Source of the DNA: Bradysia coprophila | Lineage: Eukaryota > Arthropoda > Insecta > Diptera > Sciaridae | Direction of reading: 5' to 3' | Length of the DNA stretch: 64,000 nucleotides | NCBI RefSeq assembly: GCF_014529535.1 | Contig: NC_050737.1 | Location: 3,653,197-3,717,196, forward strand | In this document: positions 22,090 through 34,120 of the stretch, piece after piece | Layout: the number at the start of each line of letters is the position of its first letter | How positions within the stretch are numbered: position 1 is the first letter of the stretch | The notes under the pieces: generated by a model | Databases searched by the model: none | The model's input: only the letters and a program-made list of their open reading frames with translations | Told to the model about the DNA's origin: nothing | Made by a program: the position numbers and the translations under genes

Positions 22090-22360
22090 CCCGTGTATCC
22101 GAAAAGCAGCAAAAACACGAAAAAACTAATTTCTACTGGTCTAAGCTTTCCAATGATATGATTTTCGAGGTCACTTGTATCTAAAACAATGCCAAATCAT
22201 CATCAAATTCATCAAAAATTGTATGTGCACGAAATTTTTATTAGTAGCGAAATTTACATTCCAAACACTACCCATGCATTTTTGGTATCATTGAAAAGCT
22301 AAGACCAGTAGTAATTAGGGAAAATAGTTTTTTTTTCGTGTTGCCTTTCGGATGCACGGG
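22090..22360. mobile_element. Imperfect foldback element
   Basis: CCCGTGTATCCGAAAAGCAG..AACACGAAAAAAC..CTACTGGTCTAAGCTTT at the left is mirrored, with gaps, by AAAGCTAAGACCAGTAG..CGTGTTGCCTTTCGGATGCA at the right. Arms are about 75 bp. It is diverged and probably old. Confidence 0.65.
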
Positions 22361-22539
22361 ATTTCGGTAAAAAACCAAACGGCGTTAACGAGACACTCAC
22401 TACGTGAACTCAAAATTACCTTAGTCATTATTGACAGTTGCAGTGAAATTTTTTTATTTTAATCTTTGAGTCTATCGTTGACCGAAATTTTTGGGATTAA
22501 TTTTGAAAGAAAAAGCAACATATTATTTGAGAGTTTGCC

Positions 22540-22936
22540 ATTTATTTATTTATCGTATGGTATGAGCTCAGTTACATGTTTACAAGTGAAGTCAATAAAT
22601 TATAAATTACAAAATCACAGACATAAAAAAAAAGAAAATGAGAAGAAAAATATCACGAGTTCAAATCACAGTCTATTCGTTTTATAGGTCCAGCGAACCG
22701 AGCCAGTCTAATGCACTTGTAGTCAGTGAGGAAATGGTTCCGGTTTCGCCGTGGTATTTGAGAATGGGGCAGTCGTGCAGTATATGCATCATAGTTTGTC
22801 GTTCGCTTCCGCATTGGCAGCTAGGGCTGTCGGTCATTTTCCATTTGAAAAGCAAATCGAAGAGTTTGCCAAATGTCATATGAGTGATAAGCCAACTTAT
22901 AAATCTGAAATTATAAGTCAAGTAGTCATAAGTCAT
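22540..22936 (-). pseudogene. Non-LTR retrotransposon 3' fragment
   Basis: Minus-strand frame 22682-22936 ends in SCQCGSERQTMMHILHDCP, the Cys/His pattern (C-C-H-C type) found near the C-terminus of ORF2 in many insect non-LTR retrotransposons, after the reverse transcriptase. Only about 85 residues remain, and an A-rich stretch (T-rich reading, near 22622-22650) follows downstream on the minus strand. This is a 5'-truncated LINE remnant and not a host gene. Confidence 0.65.
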
Positions 22937-24358
22937 AAGTTAAAGTTGGCATAGAAGGTAAGTCGAAAGTTTTAGAGATGTGAGCATGGTGGACCATGTA
23001 GAGTAACCCACAGTCGATTCAGTAATCTCAAAAATATCTATCAAAATTCTTGTCCTAAATTTGTTTTCGTCATTCTTCATTGCTTGAGATCAAGAGCTGA
23101 GCCCATATGCAAGACAACACTGCAATACAACCGAAAAAGTTATAATCCTGACTCTGTTCCAATATGTAGCTTCTTTTCTTCTTCTACATCTCGCAAACTC
23201 TTCAGAGGTCAGGAACTTCAGGATTTTGACAGACATTTCATGTTTTTTTCGGATCTATTTTTCTATTTTTGTGGGATATTGAATCGACTTCAGGTTGGTT
23301 CCTAACGATTCTTTACTATGCATAGTCTCTCGGAGTTTCGACATTTAAACTTTTGACCCCATAATTTTTATAGTACAAGTGTTGACATATGACGTATATC
23401 TGGATGACTTACAACTTGTAAATTCGGATTTATAAGTTGGCTCTCTATTGTACATACTGAAGCCCATTGTACCGTCATTACATACAGAGGAGAATTCATT
23501 TCAATGTGCTTACGTCCATAAACACATTCATCAAAAAGAAAAAGTTGACCCCAAACGACTCCAGTTAATTAAAGAATAAACCTAAAGCAACCTGAATATC
23601 GTTAACCAGGTCGAACGGGTATTGCCATTGTCACTGAGACATTTCTGTAACATTTCCACCCAACCAGCAACACAACATCAAAGGAGTTCCGTTGAATGGG
23701 CGAAATTCTTCTTCGACCCAAAAAAGGGAATAGTTCTCAGGCCAATCAATCAGGTTTCAGAATAAAACCTTAGATTGTCCTGAAACCTGATCCAGGTCAA
23801 CCTGATCAACAATTTTCAGGTTCTGCGTTATTTCACATCACAGTGAAAAAGAAAACTGCGGTGGTGGTGCAAATTGTTTCTTATTACAAGGATTCATGAT
23901 CATTATTTATGTCTGATGCCAGAATGATGTTTTTAAGTTATTACTTAAATCCTATAGCACCCTATCCAACCAGACTATTTTTTTTCATCTAACGCAGTTC
24001 TCTAATAATAAAAACTCTAAAAACAGCATCCAGACGATGAATTTTCTAAATATTTATATTGAACAAATGTTTCTTTTCACCCGTCTGTTTGCCAAAATAT
24101 GACGAACAAGAAGGTAAATCTGCAAATGTATTCTTACGCACAGCTTATCGATTAATTGTTGTTTTGATGATTCGAAAGCAATTGCTGCTTTGATTACCAA
24201 TTCAATTGGAAGAATTCTAATTATTTTTTTTAACTTGACATCATTCGCTCTTAATGTGAAATGAATTATGCATAAATTTCGTTGATATGTTGGGATGTAG
24301 ATAGCAATAACAAATTACCAATTTTAATCAAAATAAATAATAAAGAAAATTTTGTCGT

Positions 24359-24366
24359 TATAAATA
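24359..24366 (+). promoter_or_regulatory. TATA box of CAP gene
   Basis: TATAAATA lies 87 nt before the start codon, with a TTTCACTT initiator-like sequence near 24381-24388. The spacing is slightly short for a TATA/Inr pair but plausible. Confidence 0.5.
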
Positions 24367-24445
24367 CGATTTCCGTCGAGTTTCACTTATTATTGTGTTT
24401 TTGATCTCTTTCGATCGACGTACCAGAAAATTAACCTGTGCAGTC

Positions 24446-25925
24446 ATGAGACATATACTTATTATCACGGTAGTTATTTGTGCGGTATCTAATTTTGCAT
24501 TCGCTGACTTCAGAAGTGATGCACTGAATTTGCATAATAAGTACCGTGCTGAACATCATGCGCCGCCGTTGAAACTCAAAGATGAGGTGAGCTTTATTTA
24601 AAATGACCTACAGGGTCAATAAAGTGAAAAGTCTATGAAATTTTGTTTTATATTTTGAATGAAAAAAATTCTTTGTTTCGATATTGTTCAAAATCCTTTA
24701 TTTTTCGCTAAATATTCCCTCAATGTAAGGCCGCAATGTTTAGAGGAAAATAGAGAAGTTTGAGCTATACTTTTTTTAAATGGAAAGTCTAAGTTCCGAG
24801 TGAAAGAATATTTTTAATTGACCTTTAATTAGCTTCAGTGGTTATTAACATTCATAAACTTCACTGAAAAATTCTGCATTGTCAATTGTATGTTAGTGGG
24901 AGGGTCTGCCGCTCAAAATAATTTTCATAAAGACGGTTTCAAATTTACTCCTAATCTTTTGGGATGTGATATTTTGCACTTGAAACACTTAATTGACTGG
25001 GAAATCAAATATTTTGAAATTTTCATTTCTAAGCATAATGAAAAACCAAACTGTGAAAGTTCTTTGGTTTGTCTTTCATTGCGTTATATTTCTTAATCGG
25101 ATAACTTGAAAATATAACTAACAAATGGGCGCGAAATCACAGCACAATTACGGTATGTGGTACGTTTTGATTTAATCTTCGACTAAACCGGGCCAATAAA
25201 ACACTTTTCTTTAAAATGTGCTAATTACTTTATTTAACCTACCACGGTTTCACCACGGTTCGGTTCCTGTTCAATGAAAGGTTCAATGGTTTATTTTGTC
25301 CACACGCATATTGTAGAGAGGTTTTTTTTACACTTGAACTGCAAGAGTTTTGTAGCCTCTGGGAATTTATTTCAACACAGAATATGTGTCTAAATGCATA
25401 AGTTATGATTGCCGAGGAGTACGCAGTTCTTGAATTTAATTAATCCCAAACGATTTAGTCCGAGAAGTGTCTGATCCCTCCATTTATTACTCTACTTTGT
25501 TATACCTGATCTTTACAATTAAATTACTCACAAAAAATGTCAGAAATTTTAAAAATTTCTTTTAATTTCAGTTGAACAAATACGCTCAAAAACACGCACA
25601 AAAAATGTCATCCGGTAAAAATAAGTTTAAGCACAGCTACGGAAAATACGGTGAAAATATTTACATGGACCCCAACACCAAAATTACCGATAGTCAAGCC
25701 GCAATCGATGCAACCAATAAATGGTACGATGAGAAATCCCAGTACAGTTACAGATCCGCTAGGTTTGGACTCAAAACAGGACATTTTACTCAAGTTATCT
25801 GGACTGATACAAAGTATTTGGGCGTTGGTGTAGCACGATCTGAATATGGTGTGTTCGTGTGTGCAAATTACGATCCCCGAGGAAACGTCGCTAGTCAATT
25901 CCTTAAAAATGTATTGGCACCATAA
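24446..25925 (+). CDS. Secreted CAP-domain protein, GAPR-1-like (2 exons)
   Basis: CAP/SCP superfamily protein of 164 residues. Exon 1 (24446-24586) ends at a GTGAGC donor and exon 2 (25572-25925) starts after TTTCAG; phase 0. Residues 1-20 are a signal peptide (ITVVICAVSNFAFA). The CAP fold starts with LNLHNKYRAEHHAPPLKLKDE, broken by the intron. It continues with LNKYAQKHAQKM, then HSYGKYGENIY, then GHFTQVIWTDTKYLGVGVA (CAP1 signature) and FVCANYDPRGNV (CAP2 signature). The His and Glu of the cavity (HS near residue 70, GEN shortly after, GHFTQ) are present. Cysteines are few, as in GAPR-1-type members and unlike venom allergen 5 types. Family roles include sterol or lipid binding; the exact role is unknown. 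I use ATG 24446 because the in-frame upstream Met would bury the signal peptide. Intron length is 985 nt. Confidence 0.9.
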
Positions 25926-25984
25926 GAAACTCAACCGACTTCTGCCTTCGAAAATTTTATACAATTGACCTGTACGATGAACTA

Positions 25985-25990
25985 AATAAA
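25985..25990 (+). terminator. Poly-A signal of CAP gene
   Basis: AATAAA 59 nt after the stop codon of the CAP gene. Confidence 0.7.
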
Positions 25991-26744
25991 GGAAACAAGC
26001 AATTAGACTCTAGCTTCGTTTCATTTTCCATTCAGATTATTTTACAATGGTGCTGTTGCTGCCAGAATCTATTTCGGGAAAGGCGCTAGATGTGGTTCAG
26101 GTTCAAGTTCAGATCGACCTGACTTAGTTCCACATTGCCTAAATTCAGTCTTGGCCTGAACCCGAATTCAAGATTTCTGATTCAGAACGTGTACGTACGC
26201 TAGACCGAAATTAACCTCGTCAGGTTTCACAAACCGCCATGTCTGAACGTGAAGCTAGGTAAACGATTTGAAATGCCAAACGTTGATCAACACAGAAGAT
26301 TGACGATTGGTTCAGTTGGTATTATGTTGCAGTCGACAAAACACAATTTGATCAGCAATTCAATTCTCGCATTTACAGCACCAGGGACTGGACCATTGGC
26401 AATATTGTACAGTATCCCAAAAAACATTTTTTTTCATTTATTTTTCGATCATTTTAAAGTCATCTTTAGTCATTTTAAAGTTTCTGTCTGTAAATTATAA
26501 CATTTCTGGTCGTTAAAAAAGATCATTTTATTCTGTTGCTTATAAATTTTGGGTATTTATTGTGCGAATTAAATAGCCCCGTTCATCACTTTTCATTCAT
26601 ACCAACACGGAGCCACCACTACCCAATGAAATTTCGATTTAAGCATCCTAACCACGATGTGCCTTAACTGGTTTAATAGAAGTACAGCATGAATTTTTGT
26701 TGCATAACTCAATAACGGGAGTACCACTGACTATAGAAATGGAA

Positions 26745-28391
26745 TTATTAGAGAACTTTAGCAAATCACACAATAATGACAAAACCAATAATTTCCAACA
26801 ATAACGAAAACGATATTGACACGGAAAAATTTTATCATTGTGAATGGGGCGAGATGGGTAGATGTGTTCACAAATCATGGTGTGTTATGTGGTGGCAGAA
26901 TTCAAAATACTTCTGAAGTACTTTAACAGAAATTAAATTGAAGTAGAAAAATATAATTTGTGCACCGGACAACTTTCTTAAAAGCAGATATTCAGCTTTA
27001 AAATATTTATCTACCTAGGTGAAATAATAGCAGTGAAAAAGTGCTATTATTTCGTCTGGGATGAATGTACACATGGTTTGAAAGGTCTTTGCCAGTAGAC
27101 CTCAAAACAGGTATCAGACAGTCTCGAGTTCTTGGTTGAAGATATCCGAAGATGGAAAAAGGGTGTTTTTCAACCTGATTTTTTGGCGACTATGAACGAT
27201 CGTTCCAGGTGAGAGTGGGCTCATTAGAAAGCTGAGTTCGAGTACCCTCGGGGCATGCCTAGTTTGATTAGATTCATTGATAGATGTTGGAAAAAATGTA
27301 CAACAAAAATTTTCAAAATCTGTGTGAACTTTTGACACTTTTGAGACAAATATAAAATCGCATCCTCTGATTGGTTGCACAATTTTTGACTCTCAATAAT
27401 AATTGTCTTACAACTAGAAATTTTGAGTCAACTGACAAAATTTAGAATTTTTTTCTACAACGTGATTTGAATGGTAGAGGGAGTTACCCGATATTTTTTT
27501 TTTCTGAAAAGCAGGGAATGAATTTCAAAATGTGTTTCGGGTGAGCATGTGCTCCACGTGCTGTTTGTGAGGTTATGGTCACCACAGCACAGCTTGTTCT
27601 CTAAATTGCGTCGTCAAAAGGCAAGCTAATTTTTCCATCTCATTTCCACTAGCTTCAGAATATTCTAGTCTACAGATTTCAATAAAACTATGTATGTTCA
27701 GAGACACACGTTGTAGACAAAAATTTTAAATTAAATAAACAATCAATGATCTGACGATTCTGTCAACACATTTATACACGATATAGTGGATATACTCGAA
27801 TATACTCAAATATACTGGATTGCTGGAGCTATACTGGATTACTGGTTTCTACCTCAACAGGAAAGTGATTTTCTCAGCACACGTTCTTAATCTGAAGACT
27901 GGTGCTGATAAAATCGACTCTGCCTGCCTTATATTTTCTATATTATTCTTTTTGTTTTCCAAAAATTCCCATTGATTAAACCGATAGGCTAAATCAGCGA
28001 TTTTATTTCACAAGGATTCAATTTTACATTTATAAGTTCTCCCAAGTTGGAAGTGCTAATTCAAAGTAAATCCTTGACAACTTGTGAAGACTAAAACTAG
28101 AATTTATTCATAAAAATTCGAAATTCACTTATTGTTAACGCTGGTCTATCGAGAGATTCATATAAATTTGTCACTTTCACATGAAACGCTTATATCTGTG
28201 TGACTTGTGTAGTACCTCTGTGTAAGAAGTTTGAATTCTGCCACCACATAACACACCATGATTTGTGAACATATTTACCCATCCCGCCTCATTCACAATG
28301 ATAAAATTTTTCCGTGTCAATATCGTTTTCGTTATTGTTGGAAATTATTGGTTTTGTCATTATTGTGTGATTTGCTAAAGTTCTCTATTAA
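26745..28391. mobile_element. 1.65-kb element with 162-bp terminal inverted repeats
   Basis: Left terminal repeat 26745-26906 and right terminal repeat 28230-28391 are equal in length and differ at only a few positions (for example GATGGGTAGATGTGTTCAC against GATGGGTAAATATGTTCAC). Outer ends are TTATTAGAGAAC and GTTCTCTATTAA. I could not define a target-site duplication. The interior encodes no recognisable transposase, so it is non-autonomous. Confidence 0.78.
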
Positions 28392-29067
28392 GAAACTTTT
28401 AGTTGGGCCATATTTGTGAGAGTTGCGAAAACGAAACTTTTTTTTTAACTGAAAAAATTCATTTTTCTCCTCAAATTTTTATTTAACGCTCTAAACTGTG
28501 AAACAACACCAAAATCATTTAAAATAAAAGGGAACACTTTCAATTTGTAGTGATTCGGTGTTGAAGTCATGCTATTCGAACGTTCAGCGAAGTCGATAAT
28601 ATTTGTGTGCCTGGGTCAGCCGCACCGTGTAAGTGAAAACTTGACCAAACATTTAGGCGAAAACTACGATGGTTATTGTGTTTTCCGGTAAAACCAAAAA
28701 TTATCGGAACGAATCGCTGGACCATTATATAGCAATTACACAATTAAAATAGTATTTTTTGTTATAAGTGATGAAGTGCTTCTCCTATCGTTAGGACAAG
28801 CTTACACTACGTGTCCTGAAAAATTCCACTTTCATCTCGAGTTACAAACGTTTTTTGCGCCATATTGATCATTATGAGACGTAACACAACAACAATAACA
28901 AAGAAATCAATCGACGAACAATTTCACTTTTTGCATCTGCTCTGCGAAAACTGAACTTTTGGGTGGCGATCGAATGGTCTTTTTTCCTCTGTCTTTCTAT
29001 ATTTTACTTTTCGCCACTAGTATATATGCTTTTTGTCACTTCGCTCGTTTGATAACATCACATGATG

Positions 29068-29158
29068 TGTTACACGTGTTGTAATTAGATCTTTTCAGCA
29101 CAATTTTTGGAAAACTTGGGTCTAGTGCTGAAAAAATCAACATTACAACGCTTGTAAC
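29068..29158. repeat. Imperfect hairpin upstream of DUF1091 gene
   Basis: GTGTTACACGTGTTGTAATT..CTTTTCAGCAC at the left is mirrored by GTGCTGAAAAAATC..ATTACAACGCTTGTAACAC at the right. A TATATAAG follows at 29192-29199 and could serve the downstream gene, although it is 240 bp from the start codon. Confidence 0.55.
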
Positions 29159-29436
29159 ACAACATACTATTTTCAAACGCACATATGTCGCTATATAAGC
29201 AGTACTTTGAATCAAAGTCTTTGACGAAAGTGACAGTGACGAAAAACGTCGAATTATGATCCTAAGGCACAAAAATAATTGTTGCCAGCGCGGCGCGTGC
29301 TTCACTGATAAATAATTTGTTGTATCTCACTGATGACCTGGAAAATTTCTCAGTCTTCTTTGATGTCATTATTTTCTCGATTATTTTCGATGCTGTGTTG
29401 GAAGCGGCAAGTATCGTCAATTCAGTCAGGCAGATC

Positions 29437-30174
29437 ATGAAGTATTTAATCACCTATCTTATGGCAGCTCTATTGCTCTCAGCTATATCAGTTGATACGG
29501 TAATGGATATGAAGTCGAAACATTCAGTTCAATACAAAAAAATTGTTTGTGTAGGAGATGCTGGTGGTTTTGAAACATTGCAGCAATGTTTTTAATGAGA
29601 AATATGTTTCCAAATTATTGACACCACGAAAGCCAATCAATCGTACTACATCACTCACATCAACGGATATATTTTTAAAGCCTGGCGTCGTATTGGACAA
29701 ACCACTTTACGTAATTATTTTTATCTAATTCAAAATGCCTATCGCTGAAGAAATCGTTTACCGTTATAGATGCGTATTGAAACGTTCAAGAAATTCGCCA
29801 CTCAATACAAGCCAACCATAATTGATTATACAGTTGAAGTATGCCAAACTTTAAATTTGAAAACGCATCCGTTGTACAATTTCTTTATCGATAAGACGAA
29901 TGTGTCTGAGATCAACTATTTGCACCCGTGTCCTTTTGAGGTTTTACTGTGCTTTCATGACCTCATTGAGGGTTGAATTCAATAAAAAAAAAACAATTTC
30001 TTTGTCCAGGGTCATCTATACATGACACCGTACTACACAAGCTACGGACACATGCCACCCTTATTTCCAACTGGTGCATGGCGTGTCGAAATAACAGTGT
30101 TACAAGGAAAAGTCAAAGTTTTTACGTTGTACAATTACTACGAAGTCACATCGAATGGAATTGAAGACTTCTAG
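29437..30174 (+). CDS. DUF1091-type secreted protein, one frame break
   Basis: Resembles the insect DUF1091 family (small secreted proteins related to MD-2-like lipid-binding folds). The start is MKYLITYLMAALLLSAISVD, a signal peptide. The segment from 29594 (NEKYVSKLLTP, KPINRTTS, LDKPLY) is in a different frame. A 59-nt intron (29711-29769, GTAATT..TTATAG) links it to MRIETFKKFATQYKP and VEVCQTL. A 69-nt intron (29941-30009) then joins HPCPFE to GHLYM, and the C-terminus is FPTGAWRVEIT..YYEVTSNGIEDF. The HPCPF-GHLY and PTGAWR motifs are the best family marks. Between 29551 and 29593 the frame shifts by one: either a base in the T run at 29589-29593, or a damaged short intron (GTAGGAG..TTGCAG, only 33 nt). 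The locus is therefore either a slightly mis-assembled gene or a young pseudogene. Confidence 0.65.
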
Positions 30175-30816
30175 GATACAGCTTCGCTTCAAACAAATTA
30201 GTTATTTATCTACCAAAGTAGGTATGAAGGTATATTTTCGCACTAGATGTCGATGTCGATAAGTCGTCGTGTGCGAAAAAAAACTGGCATACCTACCGTG
30301 GTAGATACAACGTTTTTCGCAATTTTCTGGACCTTTCCAATGCAAAACATGTCCTACATTTTGTACCAAAATTCTCGCATAGAGGTAGACTACCTAGAGG
30401 AATTATGACTCCAAATTCATTTAAAAATTATATCACATACACCACTAAAACGAAAACGTCAACTTTAGCATTCTTTTGACATTTTGAGTCCCTTTACTTT
30501 TGACATTTTGAGTCCTTTTTACTGTCTGTACACGAAGCTGTCACACACATTTAAATATATGATTTTTCATTTTAATTTGTCAGTTTGTTCTATTGAGAGG
30601 GCCCTTGAATTCACGTGTATCCAGAATAGTTATTTTTTTGTATCAAGTCAGGAAAAGACGAAAAGACGCACAGGACAACTGAAATAGACAAAACACATCA
30701 ATTTACTTGAACATATACACACTTCGCATTCACCATATTAAATTTGATCAATCGTATAGTCATGGAAAAATGCATGTATTCCAATGACGCACAATAAATC
30801 GTAAATAATAGTAGGT

Positions 30817-31083
30817 TACAGTGCACCCTGCGAAAATGATTCATTACATGGGGGAACAATTTTGAGATACGAGCAACTCACAAGTGTGTGTTTAAGCGCC
30901 AAGGTTTGAAAACTGTTATTTTGACAAGGGTAGAGTTTGCATATCCGAGCCGAAGGCGAGGTATGTAACTACCCGCGTCAAAATAACAGTTTTCAAATCG
31001 AGGCGCTTAAACATACACGCGTGAGTTGCGAGTTTCAAAATTGTTCCACCATGTAATGAATCATTGCAGCAGGGTGCACTGTA
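30817..31083. mobile_element. Large foldback element, TA-flanked CAGTG ends, GCCGAAGGC apex
   Basis: TACAGTGCACCCTGCGAAAA at the left is mirrored at the right (GCAGGGTGCACTGTA). Arms of about 120 bp continue through CGCTTAAAC/GTTTAAGCG and CTGTTATTTTGAC/GTCAAAATAACAG words to an apex with GAGCCGAAGGCGAGG. Ends CAGTG..CACTG next to TA resemble the element at 20688-20811. The word CCCTGCGAAAATGAT recurs near 55904. Confidence 0.75.
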
Positions 31084-31629
31084 TTCTATTTTATTGCTTG
31101 CCCATGCGAAAATTGATTCTTACATATCAATTTCTATAAATAGCAACAAAAGCTGATTTAAATACAACTATCTCCGTAGACAAAATCAACAAAACAAATA
31201 GAAATTTTTTCGGCACTATAAAACCAGTACACAGCTGGGTGCCATATTGTCATTGAATTGTTATTCCGTTCCATGATAATACATTCTAAGCAATGATTTT
31301 GTTGTTTTTGTTATTTAGACGAAAAATTTTGCAGTGAAGTGAAATGAATTGTATCTAAAATTAATCAATGTGTGAAGTGTTTTCGAATTGAAGTGAAAAA
31401 TACGCAACTAAAAGTGCTCGCCATGTGTGTTCATAACAAACATTGAAATTTTTGCTAGAACAAATATGGCTGACGCTTTCAGTTTTGTGATTTTTCTTTT
31501 TAAGAATTGAAATTCTTTTGCCACACTGAACTCTCGCCACTGCAAAATAATTGTCCAAAAACACAAAACATCAATAATTATTCCCGTTTTCATGTTAGAG
31601 AGCATAAAATATTTCAGATGACGCATTCA

Positions 31630-31800
31630 CCTTCATATGGCTGCACCCCACGAAAACTGATTTTACATGAATGACTCGAGCACCCCGCGAAAATAGAGAT
31701 TTCCTGACGAAAGTGTCACGCAAATATCCCTCATGTAATCGACCATTTTCGCAGGGGCCAAATTGATATGTAAGAATCAATTTTCGCATGGGGCAAGCAA
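31630..31800. repeat. Cluster of CCCCGCGAAAAT-type words
   Basis: Repeated short blocks GCACCCCACGAAAACTGATT, GCACCCCGCGAAAATAGA and CGCATGGGGCAAGCAATAAT, in both orientations, relate this stretch to 30820-30850, 31097-31125 and 55858-55910. It looks like a mixture of broken copies of one foldback family. Confidence 0.5.
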
Positions 31801-32222
31801 TAATAGTACATTACTATGCAAGGGAAGTAAAGTGATATCTCGTATCCAGATGAGAAAAAGTATCCGAGGGCGGCAGCCCGAGGTACTTTTACTCATCGTG
31901 ATACGAGATATCACTTTATTTTCCGTGTGTAGTACGACGTTTTACTATGCGAGTGATGTAAAGGTTATTGCCTATACATGTAATAGCCTTGTGACATGCA
32001 CCAGCATAGTAAATGAATTTTCCTTTACTAGTGAGGGAAAATGGACTTTCCCTCCTTCGTAAAGGAAAACGTTATATTACACTCGGGAAATAATTTGATA
32101 TTTCGTATCACGATGAGTAAAAGTACCTTACTTAAGCCCACCCTCGCCTCGGACACTCTTACTCATCTGGATACGAAATATCAAAATCCTTCCCTTGTAT
32201 AGTAATATACTATTATTGCCCA
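31795..32222. mobile_element. Composite palindrome built from two hairpins
   Basis: Outer arms: AATAATAGTACATTACTATG..GATATCTCGTATCCAGATGA at the left and TCATCTGGATACGAAATATC..TATAGTAATATACTATTATT at the right. Inside lie two hairpins, each with ATCTCGTATCC/TTTCGTATCA arms and a CCGAGGGC- or CCTCGCCTCGG-like apex (31832-31918 and 32092-32190). A third single hairpin of the family is at 34335-34450. Confidence 0.65.
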
Positions 32223-34120
32223 TCTACCCGGAATATTGTTGTTTCATGTGCATTTCCCACCCGCGGAAAGCGGTCGTTACATGTGGGAACTTTTTTATTA
32301 CATCACAAGTGAAGGAAAATTCATATGGAAATTCATTACATACCAGGAGATTTTCATTACTTATCAGCAAAAATGTATCACATGAATAGGTATTTATAGC
32401 ACTGAAATCGAAAGTGACTGCCTATAGCCATAATTTCAATTTTTTCAACTTCGACGAAGTCTCTGCTTTGCGTTCGAAAAAGTTTTGGTGTCGGGGTTCG
32501 AATTCTTGTCAATGTAAGGTTTTTGTTTATAAAAATTCATTCTTCGTTGTAGGTAATAGGATCTGTAGCGTGTTAAAAAAAGTTCTTATTTCACTGCGTG
32601 CAAAAAAAAAAGTTCGGATATCACTGTGTGCGGGAATACAGTGAAACAAAGTTAATATTTCGGAAATGAAAGCTAAACTACTTCAGTAACGATTTAGCCC
32701 AATCCCTTCGTGGGTGGTTAAGGCATATTGTTATTATTCGTCTTTGTGTCGATGTATAAATTAAGGTCAGCCTTGTAGCTGCCGGGCTTAGAAAACTTTG
32801 CATCCAACAGCAAAGTCAACTTTTTTCAAATTTACTCAATACAATTGTCAATTCGTCTCGGTGCATCGGGTGATGTTTTAAGAAAGCTCTCCTCAGTTGC
32901 CTTCCAATAAATGATTACAGAAAACTGCAATCGGTATCGCGAGCAATTTTATATGGAACAATTTGTATTGATTATTCCCTGCTGGACTGTAAGAGACTTT
33001 TCCTTCGTACTGTAATTAAAAGAAAATTAAAATCTCTCCAAATTTCGCAATCATTACAATTAGATCGTAATTTTGAAATGTCTCTACTATGCTTAAATTT
33101 CTTGGCTAATTCACTGCTCTAGCTTTTCAGAATAGATTTTTTTTCAGGCATGATTTTACACTTCGAAGAGCTAACAAAACGAAGATTTTCGTCTATGCCC
33201 AGAGGCATTAGACCCACAAAAAAAACGTGTTTCGGTTGCCTTTTCTGTCGCCTGCCTACGACCAAATGGACCCATATATTTGGCCGTAGGAGTGTCATGT
33301 TAGACGTTGTTAGAGTTTTTTGGTGGAGTATTTAAGTATGTTAAAGCGAGAGGTATTAAGTTAAAAGTGGGTTGATTAAAAGCTGCACCTAAGCCTTCGT
33401 TGGTGAGTTAACCAAAAGGGGAATGGGCAATATTACAAAATTCAATTCAACGGAATAATTAGTCTGAATTCTCAAAAGCCAATGAGTTATTGAGTCAATA
33501 AGTTTTACCACAACACTGTCGATTATCAAAGCAATTAACAATAAAATGATTTAGAATAAATAAAAATAAAATTAATTCCATGTTCGCTATATCGAATTGT
33601 TGTTTAAATGATCAAAGTCCGAACTAAGAATGGTATATGCAACGACTTTTATAATAAAATCGCAACAATGCACTGATCTTCATCTACAACGAATCGAACA
33701 TGTTTGCGTTTCTTCAATCAATTTTAGTACGAGTGTTTACAAGATATTTAACATTTTATCCGGTGATCATTTGTTGGAGTTTAACATCTTTTGCTGCTCA
33801 AAAATTGAAGATTATTGCTAAGAAGTATAATAAGAGACATTTACGTATAACACAACACGGTGTACACTATACTTTGTGCCAATGCCGTGCCGTAACCTTG
33901 CATCGAAATGAATTTCTCATTATGATATAGGATAGGTTATGTGAAGACATTAAGATTATTTTGAGTAAGATTTACACTGCACATGCACATATGATATCGC
34001 GCTGTAATGGAATTTCATAAATATTTTATCACATACGCGCGGTGTTCGGATGTCAAAATTACTTATCTAGAAGTTTAATTCAAAAATTACACTTCAGTTC
34101 TATGTTGTTGTCTCGTTTTC

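Larger units (their letters stand above)
18622..24358. other. Repeat-rich intergenic region
   Basis: About 5.7 kb between FMO and the CAP gene. No intact gene was seen. It holds a cluster of AACCTG/CAGGTT words (19125-19270, again 23745-23830), the 179-bp-arm palindrome (19680-20073), related direct repeats (20081-20205, 20480-20612), two MITEs (20688-20811, 20977-21136), a foldback (22090-22360) and a retrotransposon remnant (22540-22936). Confidence 0.6.
25991..29191. other. Intergenic region dominated by one long-TIR element
   Basis: No coding exon seen. It holds an AACCTG-type word cluster (26095-26235), the element at 26745-28391, a short hairpin (27008-27062, GAAATAATAGCAGTG mirrored by AGTGCTATTATTTC) related to the one near 55215-55268, and a hairpin at 29068-29158. 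Confidence 0.55.

Noticed and set aside
33150-33335. Cys-rich peptide frame (CFGCLFCRLP)
   Set aside because: Only two CxxC-like pairs, no zinc-finger spacing or flanking exon; probably chance.
33700-33930. 76-residue open frame with hydrophobic stretch
   Set aside because: No signal-peptide plus cleavage pattern, no homologous motif, no neighbouring exon that joins in frame.
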